A stretch of 42,922 nt of DNA from an uncultured Clostridia bacterium (GTDB lineage: Bacteria; Bacillota; Clostridia; TANB77; CAG-465). The notes beneath the pieces were generated by a model. The model worked only from the letters and a program-made list of their open reading frames with translations. It was not told the origin of the DNA and searched no databases. The translations under genes and the position numbers were made by a program. Shown here piece after piece: positions 33,885 through 41,546 of this stretch (position 1 is the first letter of the stretch; every line of letters starts with the position of its first letter). Location: contig CALXBV010000045.1 of assembly GCA_944386635.1 (NCBI GenBank), positions 1 through 42,922 on the forward strand, in the 5' to 3' direction.

Positions 33885-34277
33885 TTAAGTTTTATTTTCT
33901 TCTTTAAAATCATGATATTTTTTTAGTGATAAAACATATTCTTTAAAAGCTCCACTATCCAAAACTTTTTCTGCGCCAAACTTTAGTAATAGATTCGAAA
34001 ATATATGATTTGCATAATATATTACAAATCTTATTTCATCAGCATTAAACATTTTAATATATTTTTCTATTGCAATTTCAAATAGCATTTTACCATAACC
34101 TCTTCCTCTATAGCCTTCTTCTATATCTATTGAAATATTATTAGCATAAGAATTTTTGTCTATTTGAGCAGCACCCATTATAGTGCTACCTTTACTTAAA
34201 GTAATAGAAAAATAATTCTCACTTTTATTTCTTACTAGTAAAGACCATCCATCTCCTAAATCTTCAAAATAACTCAT
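33885..34277 (-). CDS. GNAT-family N-acetyltransferase
   Basis: A protein of about 130 residues with the GNAT acetyl-CoA motif EGYRGRGYGKMLFEIAIE (R/Q-x-x-G-x-G pattern) and the later helix 'IFSNLLLKFGAEKVLD'. GNAT enzymes move an acetyl group from acetyl-CoA to an amine on a small molecule, protein or tRNA. The start at 34277 has GGGGGAATT upstream; a longer frame to 34355 would run through the promoter TTGATA-17-TATAAT at 34327-34355 and is rejected. It is the first gene of a two-gene minus-strand unit with the zinc-ribbon nuclease. The substrate is unknown. Confidence 0.82.
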   Translation of the reverse strand: MSYFEDLGDGWSLLVRNKSENYFSITLSKGSTIMGAAQIDKNSYANNISIDIEEGYRGRGYGKMLFEIAIEKYIKMFNADEIRFVIYYANHIFSNLLLKFGAEKVLDSGAFKEYVLSLKKYHDFKEENKT

Positions 34278-34326
34278 ATAATTCCCCCTATAAAAAGAAT
34301 ATCTAAATAAATTATTTATTAAGATA

Positions 34327-34355
34327 ATTATACTAAAAAAGAAAAAGATTATCAA
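34327..34355 (-). promoter_or_regulatory. Promoter of the GNAT-nuclease operon
   Basis: TTGATA (34350-34355) and TATAAT (34327-34332) on the minus strand with a 17-base spacer, about 50 bases before the GNAT start. Confidence 0.8.
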
Positions 34356-34391
34356 CGAAATATTAAATTTAACACTTCATAAAAAGTTTCT

Positions 34392-34481
34392 AAAGGAAAG
34401 TATTTCCTTTTGCACACGAGAACTTATGCGAATAAATAATAAGTGTATTATTTATTTAAATAATTGCTAGCATTGTTCTCT
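34392..34481 (+). ncRNA. Candidate structured RNA/DNA element, copy 2
   Basis: Homologous to 30371-30482. Stem 1 is AAAGGAAA/TTTCCTTT (34392-34410); the outer stem GAGAAC/GTTCTC (34418-34423 with 34475-34480) encloses AATAAATAAT/ATTATTTATT (34431-34456). The joiner GCACACGAGAAC and the AAGTGTATT region are conserved with copy 1, but the stem sequences differ while pairing is kept. The GAGAACTTT hairpin of copy 1 is missing (about 31 bases, bounded by a GAGAACTT direct repeat). In copy 1 the terminator follows at once; here the NUDIX pseudogene lies in between and the matching terminator is at 35223. Confidence 0.5.
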
Positions 34482-34565
34482 CATATAAATTAATAAAAAA
34501 TTATGACTTTTATATTTTATAAAACAATGTAGTAATAAAAATAATATACTAGAAATATAAACGTG

Positions 34566-35045
34566 TTATATTTCTTTTAATATAATATGTTTTATTTTAT
34601 CATCATTATTTTTTAATTCTTCAAAAATTTGTCTTGGCTTAATTAAAGCATCACTATTATTAATATCAAACCATTTAAATGTCAAGTTTTTTCCTTCTTC
34701 TATTCCATCAAATTTTTCTAAGTTTAATAAATTACTATTTTGGTCTAATTCAATTAAATAATAAAATGAAATTTGATGTACTTTATATTTTTATAAATAA
34801 TTAAAAAAGTCTTCTACAACTGCTAAAAGTCTTTTAACCTTAACATTTTCACCTATTTCTTCTTTACATTCTCTTATTATTGTTTCTTCAGAGCTTTCAA
34901 AACTAGCTACAGAGCCTCCTAAAAATCCCCATGTTTCTTTTCCTTTTCTTCCTTGAAGTAATATTTTATTTTCATTCACTATTACTCCTACTGATCTACA
35001 TACAAATTGTGAGCCATCTTTTAATAAAAATTTTATATCTTCCAT
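34566..35045 (-). pseudogene. NUDIX hydrolase gene with in-frame stop
   Basis: Read on the minus strand from ATG 35045 (AAGGAG upstream), the frame encodes a NUDIX domain. Its box is complete, G-x5-E-x7-REUxEExGU, from GSVASFE to RECKEEIGE. After 'VVEDFFNYL' a TAA at 34791-34793 stops it at about 84 residues. The same frame then continues with 'KYKVHQISFYYLIELDQNS...' for another 75 codons to a TAA at 34566, and that part looks like the normal C-terminal half of the domain. One substitution (for example GAA to TAA) would explain it. The full protein would have about 160 residues. NUDIX enzymes hydrolyse nucleoside diphosphate derivatives. It may still make a truncated protein. Confidence 0.8.
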
Positions 35046-35064
35046 TTTATTCTCCTTCGGAAAA

Positions 35065-35093
35065 ATTATACTATCATTAAGTTTATTTATCAA
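35065..35093 (-). promoter_or_regulatory. Promoter of the NUDIX gene
   Basis: TTGATA (35088-35093) and TATAAT (35065-35070) on the minus strand, 17 bases apart and directly upstream of the AAGGAG. The rest of 35094-35426 holds a terminator and the integrase promoter and nothing else that I can see. Confidence 0.8.
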
Positions 35094-35222
35094 TAAAAGA
35101 ATTTAAATTATAATAAATAATTATATAAAATATATTTTGATTTTCATAAAAATTTTTGTAGTAAGTATAACTATTACTTAATTTTTTAATCAAATTATCA
35201 TTTTGATAAATATATATTTTAT

Positions 35223-35258
35223 AGAGAACGTGAAATTAAAAAATCACGTTCTCTTTTT
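35223..35258 (+). terminator. Strong terminator upstream of the integrase
   Basis: AGAGAACGTGA pairs with TCACGTTCTCT, then T5. It is homologous to the one behind structured element copy 1 (GAACGT/ACGTTC at 30508), and the bases after both are similar (AGTAATATCAA). Confidence 0.85.
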
Positions 35259-35375
35259 ATAGTAATATCAATGCTTTCATGGATTTTATACTTTTTAAAT
35301 TTCTGTTTTTTTCTGTCAAAATCAGATAAAATAAGAAATTATTTGTCATTTAAGCTTAATTCTCTTTTTTTCAGT

Positions 35376-35399
35376 TATAATCAATATGTATTCGAATAC
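35376..35399 (+). promoter_or_regulatory. -10 and palindromic operator of the intact integrase
   Basis: TATAAT (35376-35381) followed six bases later by the palindrome GTATTCGAATAC (35388-35399), 27 bases before the ATG. Spacing is identical to the decayed integrase, but the half-sites differ, which suggests each element had its own repressor. Confidence 0.6.
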
Positions 35400-35426
35400 G
35401 TAATAGATTAATGAAAGGAGAAATAT

Positions 35427-36698
35427 ATGGCAAGAGAAAAAGGTAGCAATGAGGGTAGTGTTTTTTATAGAAAAAATAGAAATAAATGGATAGCACAATA
35501 TTATGATTATGATCCATTAAAACAAAAAAGAGTACAGAAAACTAAAAGTTTTGATACTGAAGAAAAAGCTAAAAAGTATTTGCAATCAATTATGTTTCAA
35601 AAAGAAAACCCAATATATATTGAACATAATGGTATACCTTTAAAAGAATTAATGAATACTATAATTCAAAATAAGCTTGATACAAATATGATATCTGAGT
35701 CACAATATCAAAGAGTTCAAGCTACATTAAAAAGTATATCAAAAGGCAATTTAGTAAATAAAAATATAGATACAATTACTGCAGAAGAAATACAAAAATT
35801 TATAAATACATATAAAGACTATAGTGATTCTACAATAAAAAAAGTTATAGGACAGTTTAGACAAGCATTTAAATATGCTTTTGATAGAGGATATATAACT
35901 AGAAATCCTATGTCTCAAGTTATAAGACCTAAAAGCAATAAACCTCAAAAAGTAGTTAGAGCAATGACCTTAGATGAAGAAAATAAGTTCGTAAATTATC
36001 TACAGAATAAAACTTTAAAAGAATGTCCATACAGAAATGAATTTTTAATTCAATTATTTATGGGCTTAAGAATAGGCGAATGTTTAGCTTTAGATATTCA
36101 TGATATAGATTTGATGAATAGAAAAATATACGTGCATAAAACTTTAACGCGTAATAGTAATGGTAATATAATGCTAAGCAAAACTCCAAAAACGCAAGCT
36201 GGAAATAGGTACTTACCTATTCCTGAGTCGTTATATCCTTACATTATAGAACAGATGAAATATTGTGAGTCACAAGAAGACAATAACGACAAATTATTAT
36301 TTAAGTCTCCACAAAATAACTATACAGATGCTGAAAATGTAAATAAGGCACTATCTAAAATATTAAAAGAATTAAATATAGAACATATGTCTTCTCATAG
36401 TTTAAGGCATACTTATGCAACTAGAGCAATTGAAGCTGGTGTTACTCCAGTAGTATTACAGAAATTAATGGGACATACTGATGTTACTATAACACTTAAT
36501 ACATATACCTCTGTATTTGATAAATATAAAGAAACAGAGCTTGAAAAAGTAAATCAATATTATATAAATAAAAATCTATTACAAACTCCCGCTTCTAATA
36601 ATTTATTGATAGATAATGAAGTACCTGTAATTGAATCTAAAGCAGATATAATAAAAGATGATAAAGTAAATGAGAATAATATGGAGTATTATAGATAA
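35427..36698 (+). CDS. Tyrosine integrase of the tRNA-Pro element
   Basis: A 423-residue phage/ICE-type integrase. The N-terminus (MAREKGSNEGSVFYRKNRNK, with 'WIAQYYDYDP') is an arm-binding AP2-like domain, the middle (about 65-165) the core-binding domain, and 175-380 the catalytic domain. Catalytic residues are Arg215 (GLRIGE), His324 and Arg327 (HSLRH), His350 (LMGH) and Tyr360 (NTY). It integrates and excises circular DNA at an attachment site, here most likely the 3' end of the adjacent tRNA-Pro gene, 390 bases downstream. AAAGGAG precedes the ATG. No excisionase or conjugation gene is visible, so excision may depend on other factors. It appears intact. Confidence 0.92.
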   Translation: MAREKGSNEGSVFYRKNRNKWIAQYYDYDPLKQKRVQKTKSFDTEEKAKKYLQSIMFQKENPIYIEHNGIPLKELMNTIIQNKLDTNMISESQYQRVQATLKSISKGNLVNKNIDTITAEEIQKFINTYKDYSDSTIKKVIGQFRQAFKYAFDRGYITRNPMSQVIRPKSNKPQKVVRAMTLDEENKFVNYLQNKTLKECPYRNEFLIQLFMGLRIGECLALDIHDIDLMNRKIYVHKTLTRNSNGNIMLSKTPKTQAGNRYLPIPESLYPYIIEQMKYCESQEDNNDKLLFKSPQNNYTDAENVNKALSKILKELNIEHMSSHSLRHTYATRAIEAGVTPVVLQKLMGHTDVTITLNTYTSVFDKYKETELEKVNQYYINKNLLQTPASNNLLIDNEVPVIESKADIIKDDKVNENNMEYYR

Positions 36699-36744
36699 AA
36701 GCATGTTGTAGATAATATTTTATCCATTGTATATATATTAAATA

Positions 36745-36957
36745 TTAACTGACCAACGTTTGAGTTATGAGGGTTTGGCTTATATCAAGGCTTTCAAGAA
36801 TTTTGGTCAGTTAATTGAATCTATTAAAACAAATCAGTTTTACTATTATTGTTAACTAAACACCGCTAAAACTATTGAGTATGTAGTGGTCAGTTATTTG
36901 AACTGACCAAAGCTATAATTTTTAAATCTTTGTCGGTTGTTTGGTCAGTAGTTTGAA
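36745..36957 (+). repeat. Cluster of GGTCAGT arm-type repeats
   Basis: The motif TTGGTCAGTTAATTGAA or a variant occurs five times: inverted at 36745-36756, direct at 36803-36819, an inverted pair GGTCAGTT/AACTGACC at 36888-36908, and direct at 36941-36957. They lie between the integrase and its tRNA target, as arm-type binding sites do. A related GGCAGTTAATTGAA lies at the far left end (29873-29886). Confidence 0.75.
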
Positions 36958-36990
36958 AAAAATAACATAAACTAAAATTAGCTATAAAAA

Positions 36991-37025
36991 AATAATACTA
37001 GCTAAAAAGCTAGTATTATCAATAC
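36991..37025 (+). repeat. Interspersed hairpin repeat, copy C
   Basis: AATAATACTAGCT, AAAA loop, AGCTAGTATTATC. This is the copy with the most perfect stem. It sits between the arm sites and the tRNA terminator. Confidence 0.65.
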
Positions 37026-37053
37026 TTTAAAAGAATAATATAAAATATTTTAA

Positions 37054-37079
37054 AATAAAAAAAGAGGTTAAAAACCTCT
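37054..37079 (-). terminator. Terminator of the tRNA-Pro gene
   Basis: On the minus strand AGAGGTT/AACCTCT is followed by a T7 tract, directly after the tRNA CCA. The same hairpin is present at R2 (30070-30086). Confidence 0.85.
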
Positions 37080-37084
37080 AAAAT

Positions 37085-37161
37085 TGGTCGGAGTGACAGG
37101 ACTTGAACCTGCAACCCCATGGTCCCAAACCACGTGCGCTACCAATTGCGCTACACCCCGA
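37085..37161 (-). tRNA. tRNA-Pro (anticodon UGG), CCA encoded
   Basis: The minus strand gives TCGGGGT as the 5' acceptor strand, pairing with ACTCCGA (one G-T), then a D-arm with AGCGCAATTGGTAGCGCA, and the anticodon loop TTTGGGA on a GTGG/CCAT stem, so the anticodon is TGG (Pro). The T-arm contains GGTTCAAGTCC, and CCA is encoded at 37085-37087. It is the integration target of the adjacent integrase; its last bases recur at 29963 and 30094. Element DNA replaces sequence only beyond the 3' end, so the tRNA stays functional. Confidence 0.95.
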
Positions 37162-37358
37162 ACTGTGTACGCAAATTATTATAACACTAGTTAATCTAAA
37201 AATCAATACTTTTTTTAAAAATTAAACAAATTTTGCAAAATAGAAATTTAGATAAAAAATGATATTAATATAGTATATGCATAATATTAGAAATAGATGT
37301 ATATTATAGCATTACTTTATTTCATAATCAATACTTTTTTCTATTTTTAAGTAAAATA

Positions 37359-37385
37359 TTGACTTTGTAGGCAAAAAAGTATAAT
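37359..37385 (+). promoter_or_regulatory. Probable promoter of the acpS-metG operon
   Basis: TTGACT (37359-37364) and TATAAT (37380-37385) with a short 15-base spacer, 42 bases before the acpS start. Both hexamers are near consensus; the spacing is tight. Confidence 0.5.
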
Positions 37386-37427
37386 ATATATTGTGTAAAT
37401 ATCTATTTTTTATTGAAAGGAAATATA

Positions 37428-37835
37428 ATGAAAGTCTATTGTGGAACAGATATTATTGAAGTAGATAGGATTAAAAAGGCTATCACAGAAAATAAACATT
37501 TTAAGACAAATATTTTTACGAATGCTGAAGTTGAAGATATTGGAAAAATCAGTAATGAGTCTGTTAGATATCAAAGATATGCTGGTAGATTTGCTGCTAA
37601 GGAAGCAATATATAAATCATTATCTAAAGTTCTAACTAAAGAAGAGTTTTCACCATCTTTTTTAGATATTGAAGTACTAAATGATGAAGAGTTTAAAAGA
37701 AGACCATATATAAATGTGGTTAATAAGACTTTGGATGATATTTTTGTAAAGCATAAAATAAAAATAGATTTAAGTATTTCTCATGTAAGAGAAAATGCAA
37801 TTGCTATGGCTGTTGCAAATGTAGAAAAGGAGTGA
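37428..37835 (+). CDS. acpS: Holo-[acyl-carrier-protein] synthase
   Basis: A 135-residue phosphopantetheinyl transferase of the AcpS type. It moves the 4'-phosphopantetheine arm from CoA to a Ser of acyl carrier protein, which fatty acid synthesis requires. Motifs are [10 protein letters not shown] (6-15, with the Mg2+-binding Asp) and [13 protein letters not shown] (53-65, with the second acidic ligand Glu). Length fits the family. The ATG at 37428 has GAAAGGAA in front; a TTG 15 bases upstream lies before that site and is rejected. metG follows after four bases. Confidence 0.93.
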   Translation: MKVYCGTDIIEVDRIKKAITENKHFKTNIFTNAEVEDIGKISNESVRYQRYAGRFAAKEAIYKSLSKVLTKEEFSPSFLDIEVLNDEEFKRRPYINVVNKTLDDIFVKHKIKIDLSISHVRENAIAMAVANVEKE

Positions 37836-37839
37836 AAAG

Positions 37840-39765
37840 ATGGAAAATAATAAGAAATACTACATAACAACACCTATATACTATCCAAGTGGAGATTTTC
37901 ATGTAGGAACATGTTATTGTACAATTATGGCAGATATTTTAGCAAGATATAAAAGATTAAGAGGTTATGATGTATTTTTTATGACAGGTACCGATGAGCA
38001 CGGACAAAAAATCGAAGAAAAGGCAAAAGCTAAAGGTATGACTCCTAAAGAATATGTAGATGATTTCGTTGTAAGAGCTAAAGATTTATGGAAAATATTA
38101 AAAATAAGTTATGATAAATATATGAGAACAACCGATGAAGATCATGTAAAAGCTGTTCAAAAAATATTTGAAAAACTTTATGAGCAAGGTGATATATATA
38201 AGGGGGAATATAAAGGACTATATTGTACACCTTGTGAATCATTTTGGACAGAAACTCAATTAGTTGATGGAAAATGTCCTGATTGTGGTAGAGAAGTAAA
38301 AGAGGTAAAAGAAGAAAGTTACTTCTTTAGACTTTCTAAGTATCAAGATAGACTATTAAAATACTATGATGAGCATCCAGATTTTCTAGAACCAGAAAAA
38401 AGAAAAAATGAAATGATAAAAAACTTTTTTGATAAAGGCCTAGAAGATTTATGTGTAACAAGAACTACCATAGATTGGGGAATAAGAGTACCATTTGATC
38501 CAAAACATACAGTATATGTTTGGTTAGATGCATTAACAAATTATATAACTAAACTTGGATATACTACAGAAAATGATGAAATGTTTAAAAAATATTGGCC
38601 AGCAGATATGCATTTAGTAGGTAAAGAGATATTTAGATTTCATGCTATAATATGGCCAGCAATTTTAATGGCTTTGGATTTACCATTACCTAAAAAAATA
38701 TTTGGACATGGGTGGCTTGTAATAAATGGTAATAAGATAAGTAAATCATTTGGTAACTATAAAGATCCTAGAATTTATATTGAAAAAACAAGTGTAGATG
38801 CGTTAAGATATTATTTAATGAATGAAATTACTTTTGGAGAAGATGGTAATTTTTCAGAAGAACTTTTTGTAGAAAGAATAAATTCAGATTTATCTAATGA
38901 TCTAGGTAATTTGGTTAGTAGAGTAACTACAATGGTAGAAAAATATAATAATGGTATAATTGTAAAAGAAAATTTGCCATTTCAAGATATTGATGCTGAT
39001 TTAATTGATGTTGCAAGTAAAACAGTGGAAAATGTTGAAAAATATATGGATAATTTAAAGACAAATGATGCAATATCAGAAATATGGAAATTAGTCTCTA
39101 AAGCAAATAAGTATATAGATCTAAGTACACCATGGATTTTAGCAAAAGAAGGTAATACACAAAGATTAAATCAGGTGCTATATAATTTAGTTGAATGTAT
39201 AAGAATAATTGCTATTCCTCTTCAAATGTGTTTTGTGGATACTCCACAAAAAATATTTGAACAAATAGGGGTATCTAAAGATGAGACGTTATGGGATAGT
39301 GCAAAAGAGTTTGGATTATTAAAAACAGGTACAAAAGTAAAAAGAGGAGAAATTTTATTCCCAAGAGTTGAAATGACAGAAGACTTGTTTAAAGTAGAAG
39401 AAAATGAGGAAGAGAAAGAAGATAAAAAAGGAATAATCACAATCGATGAATTAGATAAAGTAGAATTAAAAGTTGGACAAATAAAAGAAGTAGAAAAAGT
39501 AGCAAAATCTAAAAAGTTATATAAATTACAAGTAGATGTTGGAGAAAAAGCTCCAAGAACAATTGTATCAGGAATTGTACCATACTATACAGAGGAAGAA
39601 TTACTAGGAAAACAAGTTGTTGTAGTTACTAATTTAAAACCTGCAAAGCTATGTGGAATTGAATCTAATGGAATGCTACTTGCAGCAGGTGAGGAAGATG
39701 TGGTAAAATTATTAGTATTAGATAACAACAATGGTACACTAGAAAATGGAACTAACATACATTAA
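37840..39765 (+). CDS. metG: Methionyl-tRNA synthetase
   Basis: A 641-residue class I synthetase that charges tRNA-Met. It has the HIGH-type motif HVGT (21-24), a zinc knuckle of the CxxC type (Cys129, Cys132 and a second pair at about 145-148), the KMSKS loop as KISKS (299-303), and a helical anticodon-binding domain. A C-terminal EMAP-II-like tRNA-binding domain starts at about residue 540, after a charged linker ([12 protein letters not shown]). The single zinc knuckle and C-terminal domain match the Bacillus/Clostridium form. It is cotranscribed with acpS; AAAGGAG overlaps the acpS stop. Confidence 0.96.
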   Translation: MENNKKYYITTPIYYPSGDFHVGTCYCTIMADILARYKRLRGYDVFFMTGTDEHGQKIEEKAKAKGMTPKEYVDDFVVRAKDLWKILKISYDKYMRTTDEDHVKAVQKIFEKLYEQGDIYKGEYKGLYCTPCESFWTETQLVDGKCPDCGREVKEVKEESYFFRLSKYQDRLLKYYDEHPDFLEPEKRKNEMIKNFFDKGLEDLCVTRTTIDWGIRVPFDPKHTVYVWLDALTNYITKLGYTTENDEMFKKYWPADMHLVGKEIFRFHAIIWPAILMALDLPLPKKIFGHGWLVINGNKISKSFGNYKDPRIYIEKTSVDALRYYLMNEITFGEDGNFSEELFVERINSDLSNDLGNLVSRVTTMVEKYNNGIIVKENLPFQDIDADLIDVASKTVENVEKYMDNLKTNDAISEIWKLVSKANKYIDLSTPWILAKEGNTQRLNQVLYNLVECIRIIAIPLQMCFVDTPQKIFEQIGVSKDETLWDSAKEFGLLKTGTKVKRGEILFPRVEMTEDLFKVEENEEEKEDKKGIITIDELDKVELKVGQIKEVEKVAKSKKLYKLQVDVGEKAPRTIVSGIVPYYTEEELLGKQVVVVTNLKPAKLCGIESNGMLLAAGEEDVVKLLVLDNNNGTLENGTNIH

Positions 39766-39805
39766 TTTGTATGTTTAGATATGTTATAGGAGGTAAACAA
39801 AAGAT

Positions 39806-40690
39806 ATGAGTGAAAACAAGGAAGAATTAGAGAAAAAAGCTACTGAAAGTGATGTACAACAAGAAAGTAAAGTAGAAGAAAAAGTTACTGAAGAAAATAC
39901 ACAAAAAGAAGAAAATAATACTACTCAAGATAAAACTACAGAAGATAAAACTGTTGAGGAAAAGGCTACTGAAAATAAATCTGAAGAAACAGTTAAAGGT
40001 AGTGAAGAATATTATGATGAATTAGACTATCAAGAAAAAGATCAAGCTGAAAAAGTAAAGGCAAAGACTAGAAGTGTATTAAGAGAAGTTTTAGACTGGG
40101 TGTTATGTTTTGTACTTGCATATATAGTATATTTGAATATAAATTATTTTATTGGCTCTGTAGCAGGTGTAAAACAAAATTCTATGTATCCTACAGTAAT
40201 GGATGGAGAAAGAGTCCTAGTTGTTAGACCATGGCTTACTTTTAGTGATTTAGAATATGGAGATATAGTTACTTTTGAAGCGCCTATAGAGCACAAGTTA
40301 TATGTAGATACAGAAGATGATTTACCTATAGCACAATATGAGCAATACACAGGACTTACAAAATTTTTATATAAGTTTATGAATGTAAATAAAGTTAATT
40401 ATATAAAAAGAGTTATAGGGGTAGCAGGAGATCATATTGAAATAAAAGATGGTGCTGTATATAGAAATGGAGAAAAATTAGATGAGCCATATATAAGGAC
40501 ATCTGTTACAACACAACAAGAAGAGGAATATTCAGATGTTATAGTACCGGAAGGTACAGTATATCTAATGGGAGATAATAGAGATTCTAGTTTGGATTCT
40601 AGAACTTTTGGATGTATTCCTCTAGATAGAGTGAATGGATATGTTGTATGTAGAGTATGGCCATTAAATAAAATTGGTGGTATAGATTAA
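39806..40690 (+). CDS. lepB: Signal peptidase I
   Basis: A 294-residue type I signal peptidase that cleaves signal peptides outside the membrane. Residues 1-85 are a long, low-complexity, Glu/Lys/Thr-rich cytoplasmic extension with repeated 'TTEDKTVEEKATE'-like units, much longer than in typical Gram-positive SipS. One membrane helix spans about 95-117. The catalytic Ser126 is in NSMYPTV, Lys201 in YIKRVIGV, and the box GDNRDSSLDSR is at 256-266. GGAGG precedes the ATG. It sits in a run with metG and holB. The extension probably stays unfolded; its role is unknown. Confidence 0.93.
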   Translation: MSENKEELEKKATESDVQQESKVEEKVTEENTQKEENNTTQDKTTEDKTVEEKATENKSEETVKGSEEYYDELDYQEKDQAEKVKAKTRSVLREVLDWVLCFVLAYIVYLNINYFIGSVAGVKQNSMYPTVMDGERVLVVRPWLTFSDLEYGDIVTFEAPIEHKLYVDTEDDLPIAQYEQYTGLTKFLYKFMNVNKVNYIKRVIGVAGDHIEIKDGAVYRNGEKLDEPYIRTSVTTQQEEEYSDVIVPEGTVYLMGDNRDSSLDSRTFGCIPLDRVNGYVVCRVWPLNKIGGID

Positions 40691-40703
40691 AGGAGATAAA
40701 GAT

Positions 40704-41546
40704 ATGTTTGAAAATATTGTTGGACATGAAAAGCAGAAAGAAATTTTAACTAAAAGTATTGAAAATAACAGTATTTCACATGCATATCTTTTTTTGGGCC
40801 AAGAAGGTATTGGAAAATTTAAACTTGCATGTGAATTTGCCAAAAAAATATTAAATACAGATAATTTAAAAAATAACCCAGATTTTAAAGTAATAAAAAG
40901 AAGAGAAGATAAAAAAGATATAGTTGTCGAGCAAATTAGAAAAGAACTAATAGATGATGTGTATATAGTTCCTGCTACAGGAGATAGAAAAGTATATATT
41001 ATAGATGATGCCCAACAATTAAATGTTGCAGCTCAAAATACTTTACTAAAAACTTTAGAAGAACCACCTAGATATATTACAATTATACTTATAGCTTCAA
41101 ATTTAAGTGCTTTTTTGACTACTATTTTATCTAGAGTAAATCAGATACCATTTGAAGGAATATCACCTGATATGCTTAAAACTTATTTATTAAATGAATA
41201 TAATGTTACTTTAGATGAGTCTATATTAGAATATGTAGATGGTTCTATAGGTAAAGCAATTAATATAATAGATAATAATCTTGCTCAAAAATATAAATCT
41301 ATTGATGAGCTGTATACATATATTAAAAATAAAGATATTATTAATTCATTACAGTATTCTTCAAATATAGATTTTAATTACGATGATTTTTTAGATTATT
41401 TAGAGTTTATTTTATATAAGAGAAATAGATATAATTGTATAAAAATAATAGAAAATGCAAAAAACAGGTTAAAATTTAATGGAAATTATGATATAATAAT
41501 AGACAGTATGTTACTAAGATTAATAGATAACATTGAGGAGGAATAA
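40704..41546 (+). CDS. holB: DNA polymerase III delta' subunit
   Basis: A 280-residue AAA+ clamp-loader subunit. The start 'MFENIVGHEKQKEILTKSIENNSISHAYLF' and the P-loop GQEGIGKF (32-39, where Phe replaces the usual Thr/Ser, so ATP is probably not hydrolysed) are typical of delta'. 'YIIDDAQQLNVAAQNTLLKTLEEPP' is the Walker-B/sensor region. At the SRC site I read SRV. The zinc-binding cysteines usual in delta' of many species are absent. It works with tau and delta to load the sliding clamp. It is followed at once by ricT (stop at 41546, next ATG at 41547), the same order as holB-yaaT in Bacillus. Confidence 0.9.
   Translation: MFENIVGHEKQKEILTKSIENNSISHAYLFLGQEGIGKFKLACEFAKKILNTDNLKNNPDFKVIKRREDKKDIVVEQIRKELIDDVYIVPATGDRKVYIIDDAQQLNVAAQNTLLKTLEEPPRYITIILIASNLSAFLTTILSRVNQIPFEGISPDMLKTYLLNEYNVTLDESILEYVDGSIGKAINIIDNNLAQKYKSIDELYTYIKNKDIINSLQYSSNIDFNYDDFLDYLEFILYKRNRYNCIKIIENAKNRLKFNGNYDIIIDSMLLRLIDNIEEE

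Noticed and set aside
2640-34795. Stop-codon reassignment to explain in-frame TAG (2646) and TAAs (31738, 34791)
   Set aside because: TAG and TAA end many intact genes here, and all three cases lie in accessory or decaying genes.
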